This document shows positions 12,012 to 24,463 of a stretch of DNA of 64,000 nucleotides, piece after piece (the stretch's first letter is position 1; the number at the start of each line of letters is the position of its first letter). Location: assembly GCF_001039355.2 (NCBI RefSeq), contig NW_019775530.1:46121-110120 (forward strand), written 5' to 3'. The DNA comes from Lingula anatina. Its lineage: Eukaryota > Brachiopoda > Lingulata > Lingulida > Lingulidae. The position numbers and the translations under genes were made by a program. A model generated the notes under the pieces. It was not told the DNA's origin, did not search any database, and was given only the letters and a program-made list of their open reading frames with translations.

Positions 12012-15000
12012 TCAACCCGTAATGTCAGTTGGAATAGCCACGCCCTCTTTTTCGAAAACGAACTTAACGCCTTCGTAAACATCGGGCGAGAACTGGCCGG
12101 GGAGTTTTAATGTGACGTCGCTCTCAATGTCCCTGTGGCCGTAGCTTGGCTTCGTAGTATCACGGAGGTCAGTGGTCGTGGGGTTGTACACGCCAGTCCC
12201 GACCAGAATGCCCTCGCACGCGTCTGCCGTCTGCTCGCTGAACTCGACACCCTTCGGTATTCTTCGGGATTTTACGGGAATGGCCTCTTCCTCGATGCTC
12301 CCCTGAGCAAGCAAGTCATGGTGGTGGTGGTGGTGGTGGTTGTTGTTACTGTGATCTGACTCCTCGTCGCTGGACTCGCTGCTACTGCTACTGCTGCTGG
12401 TGTCGCTAAGCCTGTGTGTACATTTGATGTATTTATCGTACAAGCTGGCGCCCACGATGTCAACTTCAGGGTTGTCACTGAAAAAATACAATATAAGAGA
12501 TGGTTAGGTTGTGTGGCCAGACTGACAGAGACGTGCCTCCATATTACCAGTATTTATCCAGTACTTATAACTTGGTGGAAATATTGAGTGAGTGGATACG
12601 TCACATTAGTAGATACCAGCATAAGTAGACTTGTTAAATAATTCACTTACAATGAAGCAAAAATACAAAATAGATATATTATAATATTACAAAAATCATA
12701 TTAACTCATATCAAAACTTACCCAAACATGTACAATTTCCTAAGTGGTTTCTTGATGCCCAAACCTTTGGCCAGTGTTGCTAGCACGTGCTCTGCATGGC
12801 GGTAGGTGATTTCACTTGGCTTGCCAATTAGTGCGGTATATTCCAGCTCACTGCCGGTGATTTTCTGAAATATAAAATGAACCGATCGTTCACCTATATG
12901 TTCTTAGTCATCTTACTGGATCTCTTAGGTACAACTGTATGCAGGGATACAGATAACTTACACGTTACGATAATTTTCTATTTTTTTCTTCTTATTGAGA
13001 CATAACGCGATGAAACGAATTCTTTGAGAAATTTACTTAACCTTGAACGATAGGGTATAAAGAACTAGACCACTTGACCCACTGCCTCTAACGTCAACCC
13101 AGGACGAGTTAAGTTATGCCCCCAAGTGATAACTAAGGTTTAAGCCAATACAAGAGCGTCCTTAACCCCGCGTTTTTGTTTGTTTAAAGTTAAACGCCAA
13201 AGTCAAAACGGTTAACAGTATCTCTCATTTCTTCCTCGCATCACAAACAAAGCCTACTTTGTGACCGGGTGTACAAAATACTATTTTCGCACGTTTTCTC
13301 CTTTACTTCATTTTTTCCTCCTATTTATGTTTTTTTTTTCAGTGGATGTAGACAGACGTTTGTTAGGAAGAATTGGGATAGAAAAAAACAAACATAAAGA
13401 TACCTGCTTTTTTCCACCCGTCCCTTCCTAAGAAATTAGACAATAAAAAACAATCGTCCGTACCTTGTATAAAGCTTCCAGACAGATCAGGAACGCGCCA
13501 TTGCCGTAGCGAGGCATGCAGGCCTCCGCCATAAAAACTAGGTCCATGTTGCAGGCCAGGATGGGAAGATTGTGCTCGGGGAACGCCTTTGGTGGCTGCG
13601 TTGGCATACCGTCAGTGATCAAGAGGTCGATGAGCAGCTGAAGGTGGCAGTCCCAACGGTCTGGTTCACCTATGATCACCATAGCCTCGACTCTTGGAAA
13701 TGTTTTTCCCGAAGGGTGTTCTCTGGCCTGGAAAATGAGATTTTATGGTATAGAATATAATATTGAATTTTTCGTCCGCAAATAAGATTATTGAAATTAA
13801 AAAAGTGTTCTCTTGCCATGGATGATGTTAAGTGACCGTTAAATACCGTGATGCCATCGTAACGTGTTTTGGTGCGTTTTTATGTCAATTTTCCCGATGT
13901 GAGTGATTGAAATTTATGACGTGAAACATTACGAACAGAAATAAGATTACTGAAATAAAAATGATACTAAGCTTCATCTTTGTATAACTCTAGTGTCGTA
14001 TCACGATTCATGACAGTTGGAAAATATCTACAGCGCAACAATAACGAAAAAACTATAAGAGACCAAGGGGAAATAATAAGATTACTTACTATTCTTTTTC
14101 TGTTTTCGTGGTTGACCACGTCCAAAAGTGGATAAGCCTCGCAAACATCGTCCATTGTGCAGACATTTGTAAAACCCAATCTAGTCACTGAGTTAAGGAA
14201 ATGTTTGCAACAGAATTTTAATATAAAGCAACTGTTCTGTTGCTATTAGTTATGCACACGAATAAGTAACTGTATGACATGTTCGTAGACATTAAATAAA
14301 AATAATGTGACCAGCTGTTTATGGTATAAAAAGTATTCGTTTCTGTGTGAACCTGCAAATAAATATTTAGATGAAGCATATGTGTTTACGGGTTCCGTAA
14401 AAGTTCTCAAACACTTTAAGATGTGACCCACTTGTGTCAATATTGAATTAAAGTACTAAAAATAACCTCCAAATAATATGACCGGAGACTTTTCAATCGC
14501 ATGCACTCATTTTCAGATAAGCCTCAAACTGCTAAAAGTTTAGTCAACAACAACGGTCATTGCACTGTCTTCCAGCACCTTGAGTTTTGGACTCCAAATG
14601 CAGTTCGTATACTTATCTACAATCCCAGCAGCTACATTTCTCTATCCAATGCTGCAAGGAACGGAGGGCGTGTGTTCACTGATGGGTCGAGGTGGGGCAC
14701 TGACAATATGCTTCAACTCAAGGTGATTGGGGGGGTGGGAGGGGGGAGGGAAAATAAAGTCAACGTGAACGCCTCAAAACTCAGGGTGTGTCCCAGGCAC
14801 CATAACACCCTACGTAATTGATAAAACGCCAATGTGTATTCTAGAAAAAATCCGCACAAACAAAAGGTTGATACCCTTTCCTTTTGATAGAATGTTGGCA
14901 TAAATTTTGACATCTCTAAATGTCAAACTAAAAGTTATATTTAGACCTACTAGCGCTTTCGCAATCCACATTTGGACTTGTACCTTAATTTCTGATATAA

Positions 15001-16964
15001 TCTTAGAACTGATCACGTCCTTGACCCAGGGTCAAACTGTTCGAGTTGTTTATTGACATTTACTGACCCGCTTCCTTATGTCAATGTTTCCATTATCCTA
15101 AAAATAATTCAGGTTGCATAAAGGGGGCTGATGTTATTAACCCCCGTGATCTAGTTTGAGGCCATAATTTCTTATGTAACAAATCGCGCAGCTGATATTA
15201 ATTATTAATTATCTACTAAACTTACTGCTACACTGGGTATATCTTGGCTGGTATAAACTTAATTTTGACAGCCTGAGCGTATATATTACTGTCAGTCAAA
15301 ATATTTTGTCACTTCTGACAAAATCCAAATTTTGAAAGATTATCACTACCTACGTGAAATTACCGACAACGCTGGTCATTGGCTAGACATCGTGACTACT
15401 GGTATAAAAAGCCTAAAAGGACTATACTATCTGACCAAGTCGACTGAACTCTCTCATAATTTGCCTTTCCTACCACGGTAAACTAAGTAGATCAGGGGAA
15501 ATAATCAAAGTAAGACTGACATCGTATGAAGTGTAAAAGGATACTCTTTAGCTTGCTCTCGGAGGGGTCCCTGACCCAGGAACAGTATGTGTTTGTCATG
15601 CCATTCTTTGAACATGGACAGCGGGGCCTGGGCGTTTATGATCTGCTCGGGAACGACCTGAAACGACGCAACAAAGAGCGCGTAAGGAACATGTAGCTGA
15701 TTCGGTCATTTTCATTTGATATATACGACAACGACTAATTGCAGAGCTTAACGCTAAAAACATGCCGCTTTGTGTAGCATTTTGCACAAGTTTTGAAGTA
15801 TATGGAGGTAACGTGGTAAAAGGTCGCAAGGACTTTGCATAAGATAGTGAAGACTGGATCAAACCTGCTTTATGTAAACTATTTTATCTCGGTCAGTTCA
15901 AAAAGTGAGGCCAATATGACCTTCCAAAATCATGCAAGCAAAGTATGACGACTAGGAGAATCGAATAAGTATAAATTTTGCTGAAAATTACCAAATAACA
16001 TTTTTGCGGCGCTAATTTACAAGGTTTAAATAGATTAATGAATAAATGCTTACTTTGACACCCAATCCTTCAGACAAGGACTTTGCTTTGTCAGCTCTGG
16101 GACTACAAGAGTTTGTCACAAAGGTTGTTGGGACAATCATATGACCATTAGCGTCGTACAACAGCTTCATCATTTTCTTAGCTGCCTCGAGGATGGCCGA
16201 GCCGCGCGCTATCACGCCGTCGACGTCAAACATCAGGCCGAAGTCGATCTGCAATAAATAATGGGAGAATTATGTTAGTGATTTTGAAAAAAAGGGGAAT
16301 TAATATTAACTATTTTGTAATCATGTTGTGACTGATATTTTAAAGCTTAAATTTCAGTGCTTTTGCATCGATATTTACTAAGTAAAAGAACTTATAAATA
16401 CTTTGCGCTTTTCTGTTGCATTGATGCGGAAAATGAGCAAATCTGGAATACTGAGTCTTACTGCTACAGTGCATATTTCAGGTATGCTTCAGCACGCACA
16501 ATGTATGAGGTTACATACTTCGCTCAGCTACAACAAGCCTAAACGTTTCAGTGCAACAGCTGTTTTACAGTTCACGTGCTACATTTGTTTACGTTTTTTA
16601 TAGTAGAATGAGTTTCGAGGCGCTGACCTCAAAAATGCGCAGCTGATGCACCGAGAAAGTAGGTCAACTTACTACGAATCCTTACCATCCTACATTTTGG
16701 GTGAACTTATACATTTTCCATTACTGTCTATGGGCAACTCAACAGAACAACAGGATCGTATGTAAGCTCATTTTTATGCATGCTGATTGAGCCGCGAATC
16801 AATTATGAAATTTCACATGCATCCCTCTTATGCTAACTCCAAAGTGAATGCTATATTAATTAGCGAATGAAACCAATAACAGATATATGAAAACTCACGT
16901 TTTCTGGCGCAGGCAACTTCTTTTTCGTAAAGCAGTTATGGTTGTCACAAGTTTTCAGACCCAT
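12012..16964 (-). CDS. HDHD5: HDHD5 (haloacid dehalogenase-like hydrolase domain-containing 5), 7 exons
   Basis: Transcript-order exons: 16964-16899, 16248-16054, 15657-15545, 14180-14090, 13727-13464, 12864-12722 and 12477-12012. All junctions are GT..AG with matching phases. HAD motifs are all present: motif I FDVDGV with the nucleophilic Asp, motif II FVTNS, motif III Lys in GKPS, and motif IV GDNPEVDI. Segments GQGPLREQ, LGFTNVCTMDDV, YPLLDVV, GEPDRWDCHLQLLIDLL, NMDLVFMAEA, YGNGAFLICLEALYK and TGVYNPTTTD follow the vertebrate HDHD5 (CECR5) order. That protein is mitochondrial with no well-defined substrate. The last exon carries a Ser/Glu/Asp tract and an Asn3-His7 run that I do not recall in vertebrates. 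The start is uncertain: 16962-16964 is the first in-frame ATG upstream of exon 2, but the frame stays open to at least 17051 and a 5' exon may precede it. The full model is about 445 aa, against 423 in human. Confidence 0.93.
12319..12350 (-). repeat. In-frame trinucleotide repeat (His/Asn run) in HDHD5
   Basis: GGT/GTT repeat on the plus strand reads as CAC/AAC codons in HDHD5, giving NNNHHHHHHH. Just upstream in the protein, AGC/AGT codons give a serine-rich acidic stretch (12362-12405). It lies between the motif IV helix and the conserved C-terminal TGVYNP block, probably a surface loop. Confidence 0.85.
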
Positions 16965-17283
16965 TTTATCTGCAACTGGATGCACAATCTGTAAAACTGC
17001 TTCCACTCTCTGAATAATCACGGAAATCCTTTTCCTTGTGTTTACAAACAAATTGAAGCTCGAAGTATCTCTTAGTGCTTGTAACTGTAATCAAAGTTCT
17101 CCTCTTCTGCAAAGTATAGTAATAACTCTCCTGAGTTCTCTTGTTGCTTCTTAGTGCTTGTTCTAGATCGCTTTGTGTCTTCTGGAGTCCAGCCTTGGAC
17201 CACCTTGCTTTTATACCTGCCGCACGTTGTAAACACATTGTTGATAAGATGTCAGAAAAGCCGTGGTCTCGGAAAAGTGTCAT
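16965..17283 (-). other. HDHD5 5' region, candidate leader sequence in another frame
   Basis: A minus-strand frame opens with ATG at 17283 and encodes a basic N terminus (residues such as RAAGIKARWSKAGLQKTQ) of mitochondrial-presequence type, but it is offset from the HDHD5 frame and ends at 16966. In the HDHD5 frame an in-frame TGA lies near 17091 and an acceptor-like GATTACAG near 17086. An unresolved upstream exon or splice could join these. Confidence 0.3.
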
Positions 17284-17399
17284 GCTTACCCTCTGTCAAT
17301 TAACCGACTTTTCCAGCTGGTAAATACAGATACGGGGTCACGGATGAGCCAGCTGACTGCTCTGTGCTTACTTTGCGCGTGCTGAAGGTGACCTTGCCA

Positions 17400-20300
17400 A
17401 AGCCGAACGCGCTTGCCTAGGAATAGGGGGAACCGCGAGGAAGACTTCTTGGTTATTGTCATGCAAACGAATCTTACTGGAAAGTTCTTTCTTTTTTTTC
17501 TAACAGAAGCAGTATTTCATATCAAAAGACATTGAATATTTATATCAGAAAATATTGAATATTTTAATATGCTGCATAACCATGTGCAAATATATCATGG
17601 TAAATTTTGTTCATTGGATTTGACACGACATATATGTATAGTATGCTGGGGTTAAGATTCGGTGCATTTTTAGGAGGTTAGGGCCTAACCTCTCGCCTTT
17701 TGACTGGACCCATCGATTATAAGTTTAATTATAGCATTACCAGGAAAGAAACTGGAATAATCCGACTCAACTAAACCAGAAAATTCCGGAAAGAAATGCT
17801 CAGAGGAATGAAAACTAATTTTCTATTAAATATTTTTCTAGAAACAAATTCTGGGGTAGAACTTACTAAGATTTAAGAGATGAACAAAAAAAATTGCAGT
17901 GTTATTTCCAGTACTGAATACTTTGATGAAAACCGTTTTCAAGAGGTGGCAAAAACAAAACAATGGCATTGCTCTGCAGTGCAGATCAAAAATAAAAAAG
18001 ATGAAATTATGACAAAATGCATAAGTTTTCAAGTTTAGATGACATTCAGTTTTTCATACGATATCCCTATTTTCAATTTTCAGCTTCAATTGGCTTTCCA
18101 AAGTTCCACAGTTATTGGTGTATTTTACTTACTTTTTATGCTCACAAAGGTAGAGAGAGCTTGTGTGTTGCAGAAATACAATAGAAAACACGCACACAAG
18201 ATTACTTCAGCTACACGCAAAAAGTGACTGAATTCTACCTGAAAAAAGTATAAAATGCCTTATTTCAAATTACACCCATAGTTAAAAAACACAGCCTACT
18301 TTTAAAAACTTGTCTATGAACTAAATAAAACGTGTGTGTTTATTTACATTCATTTGCCTGCTTTCTCCCCCAATTATTTTGGACCTCTGTGGTTCACACG
18401 GGGTCTTGATTGGTCAAGGGTTAAACCGCCGTGTTTCTGAGCTTATTTCTCACCACGGTCTGGAAATGATACTTGTTGTCCAGAACTCTGACGTCATAGC
18501 GTTTGTTGATTCTGACATTAAATGGGTCAGTTTTGTTCGATGACGAATGCGTTGTGTCAGATTGGTATGTAGATGGACATATCATATCACGCCTGAGTAA
18601 AAGTGCACAAAAACACAACAAATCGCTGGTAACTTGAATAATCGTTAATAACGTACTTGTCACTGGAAGCCTTACGTGGATGAGTTAGTCTGGATTGTGG
18701 ACCCTTTTTAAGTAAATAATCTACTGAATTATGTTGTCGGTCATATTTTGGTGTCGCACTGCGTGAACATGATCTAACAATGGGAAATCGGGTTATGCTT
18801 CCTTGGTTATCCCTAGCGGAGACGTCAATCTTTATAAAAATCAAATCCCAGCTTATCCCTGCACTTTTTAATTAAATTTATTATACTAAAAAAACTGTGC
18901 ATCTTATGACGGCGTCTTTCTATTGAAACGACATCTCATTACGTAGGTCTGTAATGAAGATCGAAGTTAAGAATACACCTGTCTGTAGTAGAAATGGGGC
19001 GTGTGTACTTTGTATTAATTAATTAATTTATTAATTCATTCATTCATTCATTCATTTATTTATTTATCTATGAATTGATTGATTAAATTCACAAAGATGA
19101 ACACAAGTAAGTACCCTTTCTGTATCTTAAAAAGAAAAGAACCGAAATCTTCATTAATGTTTTATGCAAGATATGAACGCGGGCAAACACTTAAATACGA
19201 CTTAAATAAAAAAATAATAAAAAACATCACAGTTAAAGACATCACGTATCAGGCGACTGATTGTCACCAGGCTTCCCGCAGATACTGACGGCTGTTTGTG
19301 ACTGTGTTCCTGATTTTGTCGAGTCGACGAATAACCTTGCCTTAATTTCGTTTCCGGACGGGTCTTTCTAGGTGGCTTCATTTTTAATACTTGAAACGAG
19401 TTTTTTCCTTCCGAGATGAAAGACAAACCTATCAATGTGATAGTCCAAACTGGTTTAGGGACTGAAAGGAGGGCGTGATAATATTTTGGGAAGGTTGTTG
19501 TAAAATTTTGCACAACCTGTCGTGGGGGGGAGGGGGGGGCGGGGGGGGGGGACGGGATCTTTTTGAGACACCCATAAGGTGTTTGCAATGAACAAGACGA
19601 GGGGCATCATCTCACAACGTACTCGTTGTATACTGTCTATGCAGACTCAGTTTTCCGGGTATTTCTGGGTAGCATTCGCAGAAAAGAACCGTGCACCTAT
19701 TGCTACACTGCACTAGCAAAATAAATGTTCTGTATGTTAAGTGGTTTGTACAGGTTGCCATCATCTCCTATACATTAATATGCACTTCTTGCACCTGCAC
19801 ACATGCTTTTTATCTTTAATAATAAATAATATGCTCTGTATAATCTCACTATGTATAAACATTATATTTCATCGTTGAAATATAACATGCCAGTATATTA
19901 GGTATATTTTTAATCTACATGTGTAGGCCTACATATGATATCCGTTATAATGAACTATGTGAAGTCAAGATAATTAATACAATTATCATCCAACGGATTA
20001 AAAATTGCTCTCCTCTGAACAAGGAAGCACTGTGAAACTTAACCTGTCTGCAATATTGACCACATCAGACCTGGTATCAATAAAAGTACTACCTGGGTCA
20101 CAAAAAAGGTATTTCACCTTTGACTGCATCCCCAAAATGAGGTCACCCACTTTTCTACTTCGCTGGCCTCGGTGTGTTTGCTTTGTTTGGTGTTTACGGA
20201 GAGCGGAACCAGCATGTTGTGCTCGCTTTCTGCTAAGTTCAGCATCGAACCTGCTGTGGCAGCAAAAAATCTAGCTGCCTCCTGTTTGTGTTCTGTCTTC

Positions 20301-21820
20301 GTTTTTTTAATTGCTGAGTTTATTTTTAATTGTAAAAAAGATAACTATGTGTTTCTAATGTAATATTATTTTGATACGAGTTTTGATAAAGAGTTGTACT
20401 TTATTTTGCGCCAGTCACTAATAAAAAAAATTAAAATACACTTTCCAGTTTAAAGACTTTTAGCTAAAATACCTACACTAATGCTACCCGAATCTGATAA
20501 TCAGTGCTCAGTAAAACATTTCATGATTTTTACAACATTCTATAGTTCCTGAACTCTGCAAAAGGATCAGCTCAAAGCAAACGTCCTTGTATTCGAGAGG
20601 TTTGTGAAAAACAGATCAAATTCCGACAACAAACAACACAGAGCAAATCAGTGCATTTCTTCTATTTGTATAAATACTAAATGCAGTCCAGATTCTGCCA
20701 AGGAGCAAGACGTCTGGCTAGGCTGCAAGGACGGGGGGAGAGGGGGAGGCGGGGAGAGAGGACGTGCAGGGGACAGTTTATCCCCCCCCCCCTCCCCACC
20801 TTCCCAGAAAATTCCAAGACAAAACTCTGGATCTTTCCAGTCTTTCTGCAACGTTGGTGTTGTATTTTTTCCAAGTCCAGTATTTTTTTACTTTCCTTCA
20901 GTCAGCGATCGCGAGTTGAGGAGTACAGGCCGTAAAAATAACCAGCTTGCATGTATTGTACATGTATGTCTTCAACAGCTGCACCAAGCATTTTATTTTT
21001 CCACTGGATATTTAAACAAACGCAGTATAAAAAAGAAGGGAATTCAACGCTCATTTTACAGAATGAATCACACACCTTTACTCGTAGTATATGTACCTGT
21101 ACTGTGACTACCATATCTGCGATATGCATGCCCTCGTTGACTCACAATAGCGAAGTTCAATGCACAGAGCTACAGTGATATTTCTATGAAAAACCAAAGA
21201 AGCACCTGTCATTTTGATGTCTGGGACTGAGTAATTCTAGAATCGTTAACCTATGAGATAACCAAATCAATACAAATAAACAATTTTTTTGGTCTGTTGA
21301 GGAAACGAACTGAAGACTCTCTGGCAGTAACCATATATATATACACGAACCGTTAAAGAAAGTTGAGCCAGACTCGGTTATATTAGTATAAATTCAACCA
21401 CGAATAAAATGTTTTGTGGTATGTGTACGAGGCTTGGCGATTGACAAAGCGTGATCATCACGACGTCAGCAGTGGTAGACGTACGCATACGTATCTCTAT
21501 GTCATTAAAAAGAAGGCATGTGAAATACTCGTGATAAAACTCCTTTGAAAAGCGTGGAAACTTCTCCTAAGATCGTTTCACAAATTTGCTATCAGTGCTG
21601 AACGGTCGAACTGTTGTCGCGCAATACAGAGGGGTGGGGGTGGGGGGGGGGGGAGGCGACACGATACACAGGATCGTGAAATTGAAATCAAACATCAAAA
21701 AACACAGAAAGTAGAACTTGGAAGACACTTTTCACGGATAATAAATTCCAGAATGCTTTCTTAAATGTGCATACCTTATCACTGACAGCGTACGTATAGC
21801 TCTATTATGTATGCATGTGC
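17400..21820. other. Intergenic, no gene recognised; simple-sequence tracts
   Basis: No spliced or unspliced gene could be supported. It contains a T/A-rich tetranucleotide-like stretch (19015-19083), a poly-G tract (19526-19551), an AG/G-rich purine stretch (20730-20765) followed by poly-C (20781-20795), and a G-rich run (21631-21655). Short open frames across the G/C tracts are artefacts of low complexity. Confidence 0.6.
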
Positions 21821-21835
21821 TTGACTGCGTGTGTT

Positions 21836-21838
<3 letters not shown>

Positions 21839-21920
<82 letters not shown>
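21839..21920. repeat. Compound (TA)n(GA)n microsatellite
   Basis: About 16 TA units followed directly by about 23 GA units. The region just downstream has a diverged second copy near 40250, where the microsatellite is (TG)n(AG)n. Confidence 0.95.
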
Positions 21921-22162
21921 CGGACTGATATGAAAGAGAAGGGTGTCCAAAGAGATTAAAAAAAGTATCATAATGTCGCACAAAGTAAAGGGAGAAAAAA
22001 TCATCAGTTTAACAGGCCTAGGGTGACAAACCAGTGCTGTCTGGTGTGCATTTTGACAGTTGGAAAATAAAGTAATTAAAAGAATGATCTAATTTCCAAG
22101 AATAGTCAGTAATCAAACACGTTCTTCACCGCCCATACTAGTGCTTCAAGCAATGGCTGGTC

Positions 22163-22262
22163 GGGGGAGGGGGGGGGGGGGCAGAGAGAGCACCTGAAAC
22201 TTCTTTTAAATCCTGATGCACCCCCCCCCCCCCTCCATCTCTTCCCTCCTCCCCCTCCCACT
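22163..22262. repeat. Poly-G tract followed by poly-C tract
   Basis: A G run near 22163-22181 and a C run near 22221-22234, some 40 bases apart, with pyrimidine-rich sequence after it. The same arrangement recurs at 40487-40570 in the duplicate block. Confidence 0.85.
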
Positions 22263-23428
22263 CCCAGCACTTGTAAAGCAACTGTCTGTGATAGGTTTTA
22301 TACGGTGTTCATAAACCAGATTAATGCATTGATAGTATTTTTGGCCAAATAGTAGGGCCTACGTGACATGAAAGACTCAATAAGGGGGCCAAATTAAAAA
22401 AAAAACGCACTAACACGTTTTCTGGATGTAAATGTCAGGTAAATATAAACAGGTAAACCCAAATCTGGGCAATCACGTGACCTCAACAAATATTGTCTTC
22501 TGCGGCGTAATGCTTGTTTATCCTTGTATGCCTTTATGTCTTTAAAAAGTAATTTTAATATGGTCTTGTGATTACTTTTATAAATACAGAAATACGCTGG
22601 GATTGTGCGCAGAACACAAATAAAATAATGTCTATAACTGGACCGTGACACCCAGGGCACTTCCTGTAAAGAGAATTAATAGGCTTTGGCTGGAAATCAG
22701 TGAAACTCAGTGAATTCCTGATACAGTACAGAGATTATTCAGCACCGGTACTGGACCTGTGCCAAGTTGGAGGTGGAATTAATCAAGCACCAACTACCTG
22801 GTTTACAAGAAATAGTTACAGGTTAGGACAATCTGCCAGTCTTAGTAAAAGGTAAAGAAATGGCAAAGGTGAATAGAACGTACCGTATTGTATGAGGTCG
22901 GGAAAAGTATGATCTGTACTGATATGTTTTTATTTAAACCAAAAAGTCAGCGTTATTGTTATGTGAGGATATTCTGTTTAATGCTTACTGGGTATTTATG
23001 GCATAGCACTATCATACTAAAATCAAGTTTACGTAGTTTTATTATCGACAAATACCCAGTATATATAATTGTTTTAATTTGGGGCCATGAATGTGTAATC
23101 CCCGACCACTATCACTGCTAAGATCAGTACCCAGCAGTTGTTTGTAATACTAAATGGCCTCAAAATATTATAGGCTTACCAAAGTCAGTGAAACATTTAT
23201 TTGACGTGGTCCATAAGTGGAAGAAATGCAGCAATAGTAATAGTCGAGACCTACTGTGAATGTAAACCTAGTACACTGTTAATAAGGACACTTTACTACT
23301 AAGTCTGTCCATCCACCACTCTTTATGTATTCCAATATGTCAACAGTGGTTGCCACCTCCACCTACCACAAATGTTATATGTTTGTTTTTCTGGTTATAT
23401 GCCTATGTCAAGTTGATTCGGCAATAAA

Positions 23429-23502
23429 CTATACTATACTATACTATACTATACTATACTATACTATACTATACTATACTATACTATACTATACTATACT
23501 AT
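23429..23502. repeat. ATACT pentanucleotide microsatellite
   Basis: Around 14 uninterrupted ATACT units. The sequence right after it (GTAGGACACAGGATGG) recurs at 41394 without the microsatellite. Confidence 0.95.
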
Positions 23503-23905
23503 TATGTGTAGGACACAGGATGGTAAATGTGTTGGTTTTGCCTTTTTTTCGCTTGGTATGTAGTGTGTGAGTGCGTGTGTGAGTGCGTGTGTGTGTGTGC
23601 TCGTACATGTGTGCGTGCATGCATGTGTTTTTATGTTTCAAGGTGGAGGGAGTACCTCAGCATTGGAGTGACGTGACATTGTTACTCATATGATGGTTTG
23701 ATGAAAATTTCAAGGTTCATTTACAAACACAAATCGGAGATCGAGCCCGATAACTCTGTTTCCTTAAGACAGCCTTTGATATTGAGCCAGCTTAGCGACG
23801 TGACATGTATTTCAGAATTCTCAAACATAGGAAGTTCTCGTGTTTAAAAATACGATACGTGTCAAAAAGGGATAAAAAGGCGAAACAGACAGGTGTTAAA
23901 TAGAC

Positions 23906-24125
23906 CTCCATTTACCAAGTTCACAATGAATCTGAACGGCACGCAGACTGTGTTAGGAGTTCTAGCGGAAATTGAAAGGGCTAATTTTAATCACCTCTGC
24001 TCAAGTGCCGCAATTGTTAAGACTATTGGTTTCTGTATCTCAGACAAAGGAGAGTTTTGGAACTTATTTTTCATATTAAAATTTGAATGGACTGAAATTT
24101 TTGGATGTCGCAAAAGACTGCACTG
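23906..24125 (+). other. Conserved module upstream of TIR unit 1, possibly old coding sequence
   Basis: The frame reads TVLGVLAEIERANFNHL and ISDKGEFWNLFFIL before a stop. Related frames occur upstream of TIR units 2, 3 and 4 (27007-27240, 30990-31243, 41568-41830), the best kept being unit 3 (YQFTIILKEPSDYCYGP, then VLGELPEIERVNYDHI). Frames are broken in units 2 and 4. No donor links it clearly to the TIR exon, so it may be a decayed exon, a leader exon or conserved upstream DNA. Confidence 0.4.
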
Positions 24126-24463
24126 ACCTGCAAGTACCCGTTTACATGGGGGGTTTCTGTGCATTGTATTTTTAAAGACTGACAAAGGCAATCGATTGAT
24201 TATAAGGTCATATAAGCATATTGCTCGTGTGCATATATATGACAAAACGGCGGTGTTGGTTGGAAACACAACAAGATGTAGGGACGATATCCCCTGTAGT
24301 GTTGTCCACTAGTAGGCTACAACCCAAAACTGTATTCGGACGCGACGGCACTTCCTTGTTCTTCGCTTGACAATACTGTAGGAGCTAAAATATTTATGGG
24401 CCTACATGAGTTGTTAGGACACCTTACACAAGAGAATTGAACCCCCAAACCAGTATCTGAGAT

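Larger units (their letters stand above)
21840..24460 (+). repeat. Segmental duplication, copy in block 1 (partner 40190-42235)
   Basis: Matching landmarks in the same order: the purine microsatellite, an AGTATCATAAT segment, CAGTGCTGTCTG, the poly-G/poly-C pair, GGACACAGGATGG, then the leader of a TIR exon (24464 and 42236). Divergence is substantial, so this looks like an older duplication. Confidence 0.7.

Noticed and set aside
12135-12359. Plus-strand frame ending in a poly-valine run
   Set aside because: Antisense shadow of the HDHD5 last exon and its trinucleotide repeat.
20604-21107. 167-codon plus frame with glycine- and proline-rich segments
   Set aside because: It is driven by a purine-rich run and a poly-C tract; no conservation, signal or splice evidence.
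21732-22004. Minus-strand frame with (SL)n and (YI)n repeats
   Set aside because: Direct translation of the (GA)n and (TA)n microsatellites.
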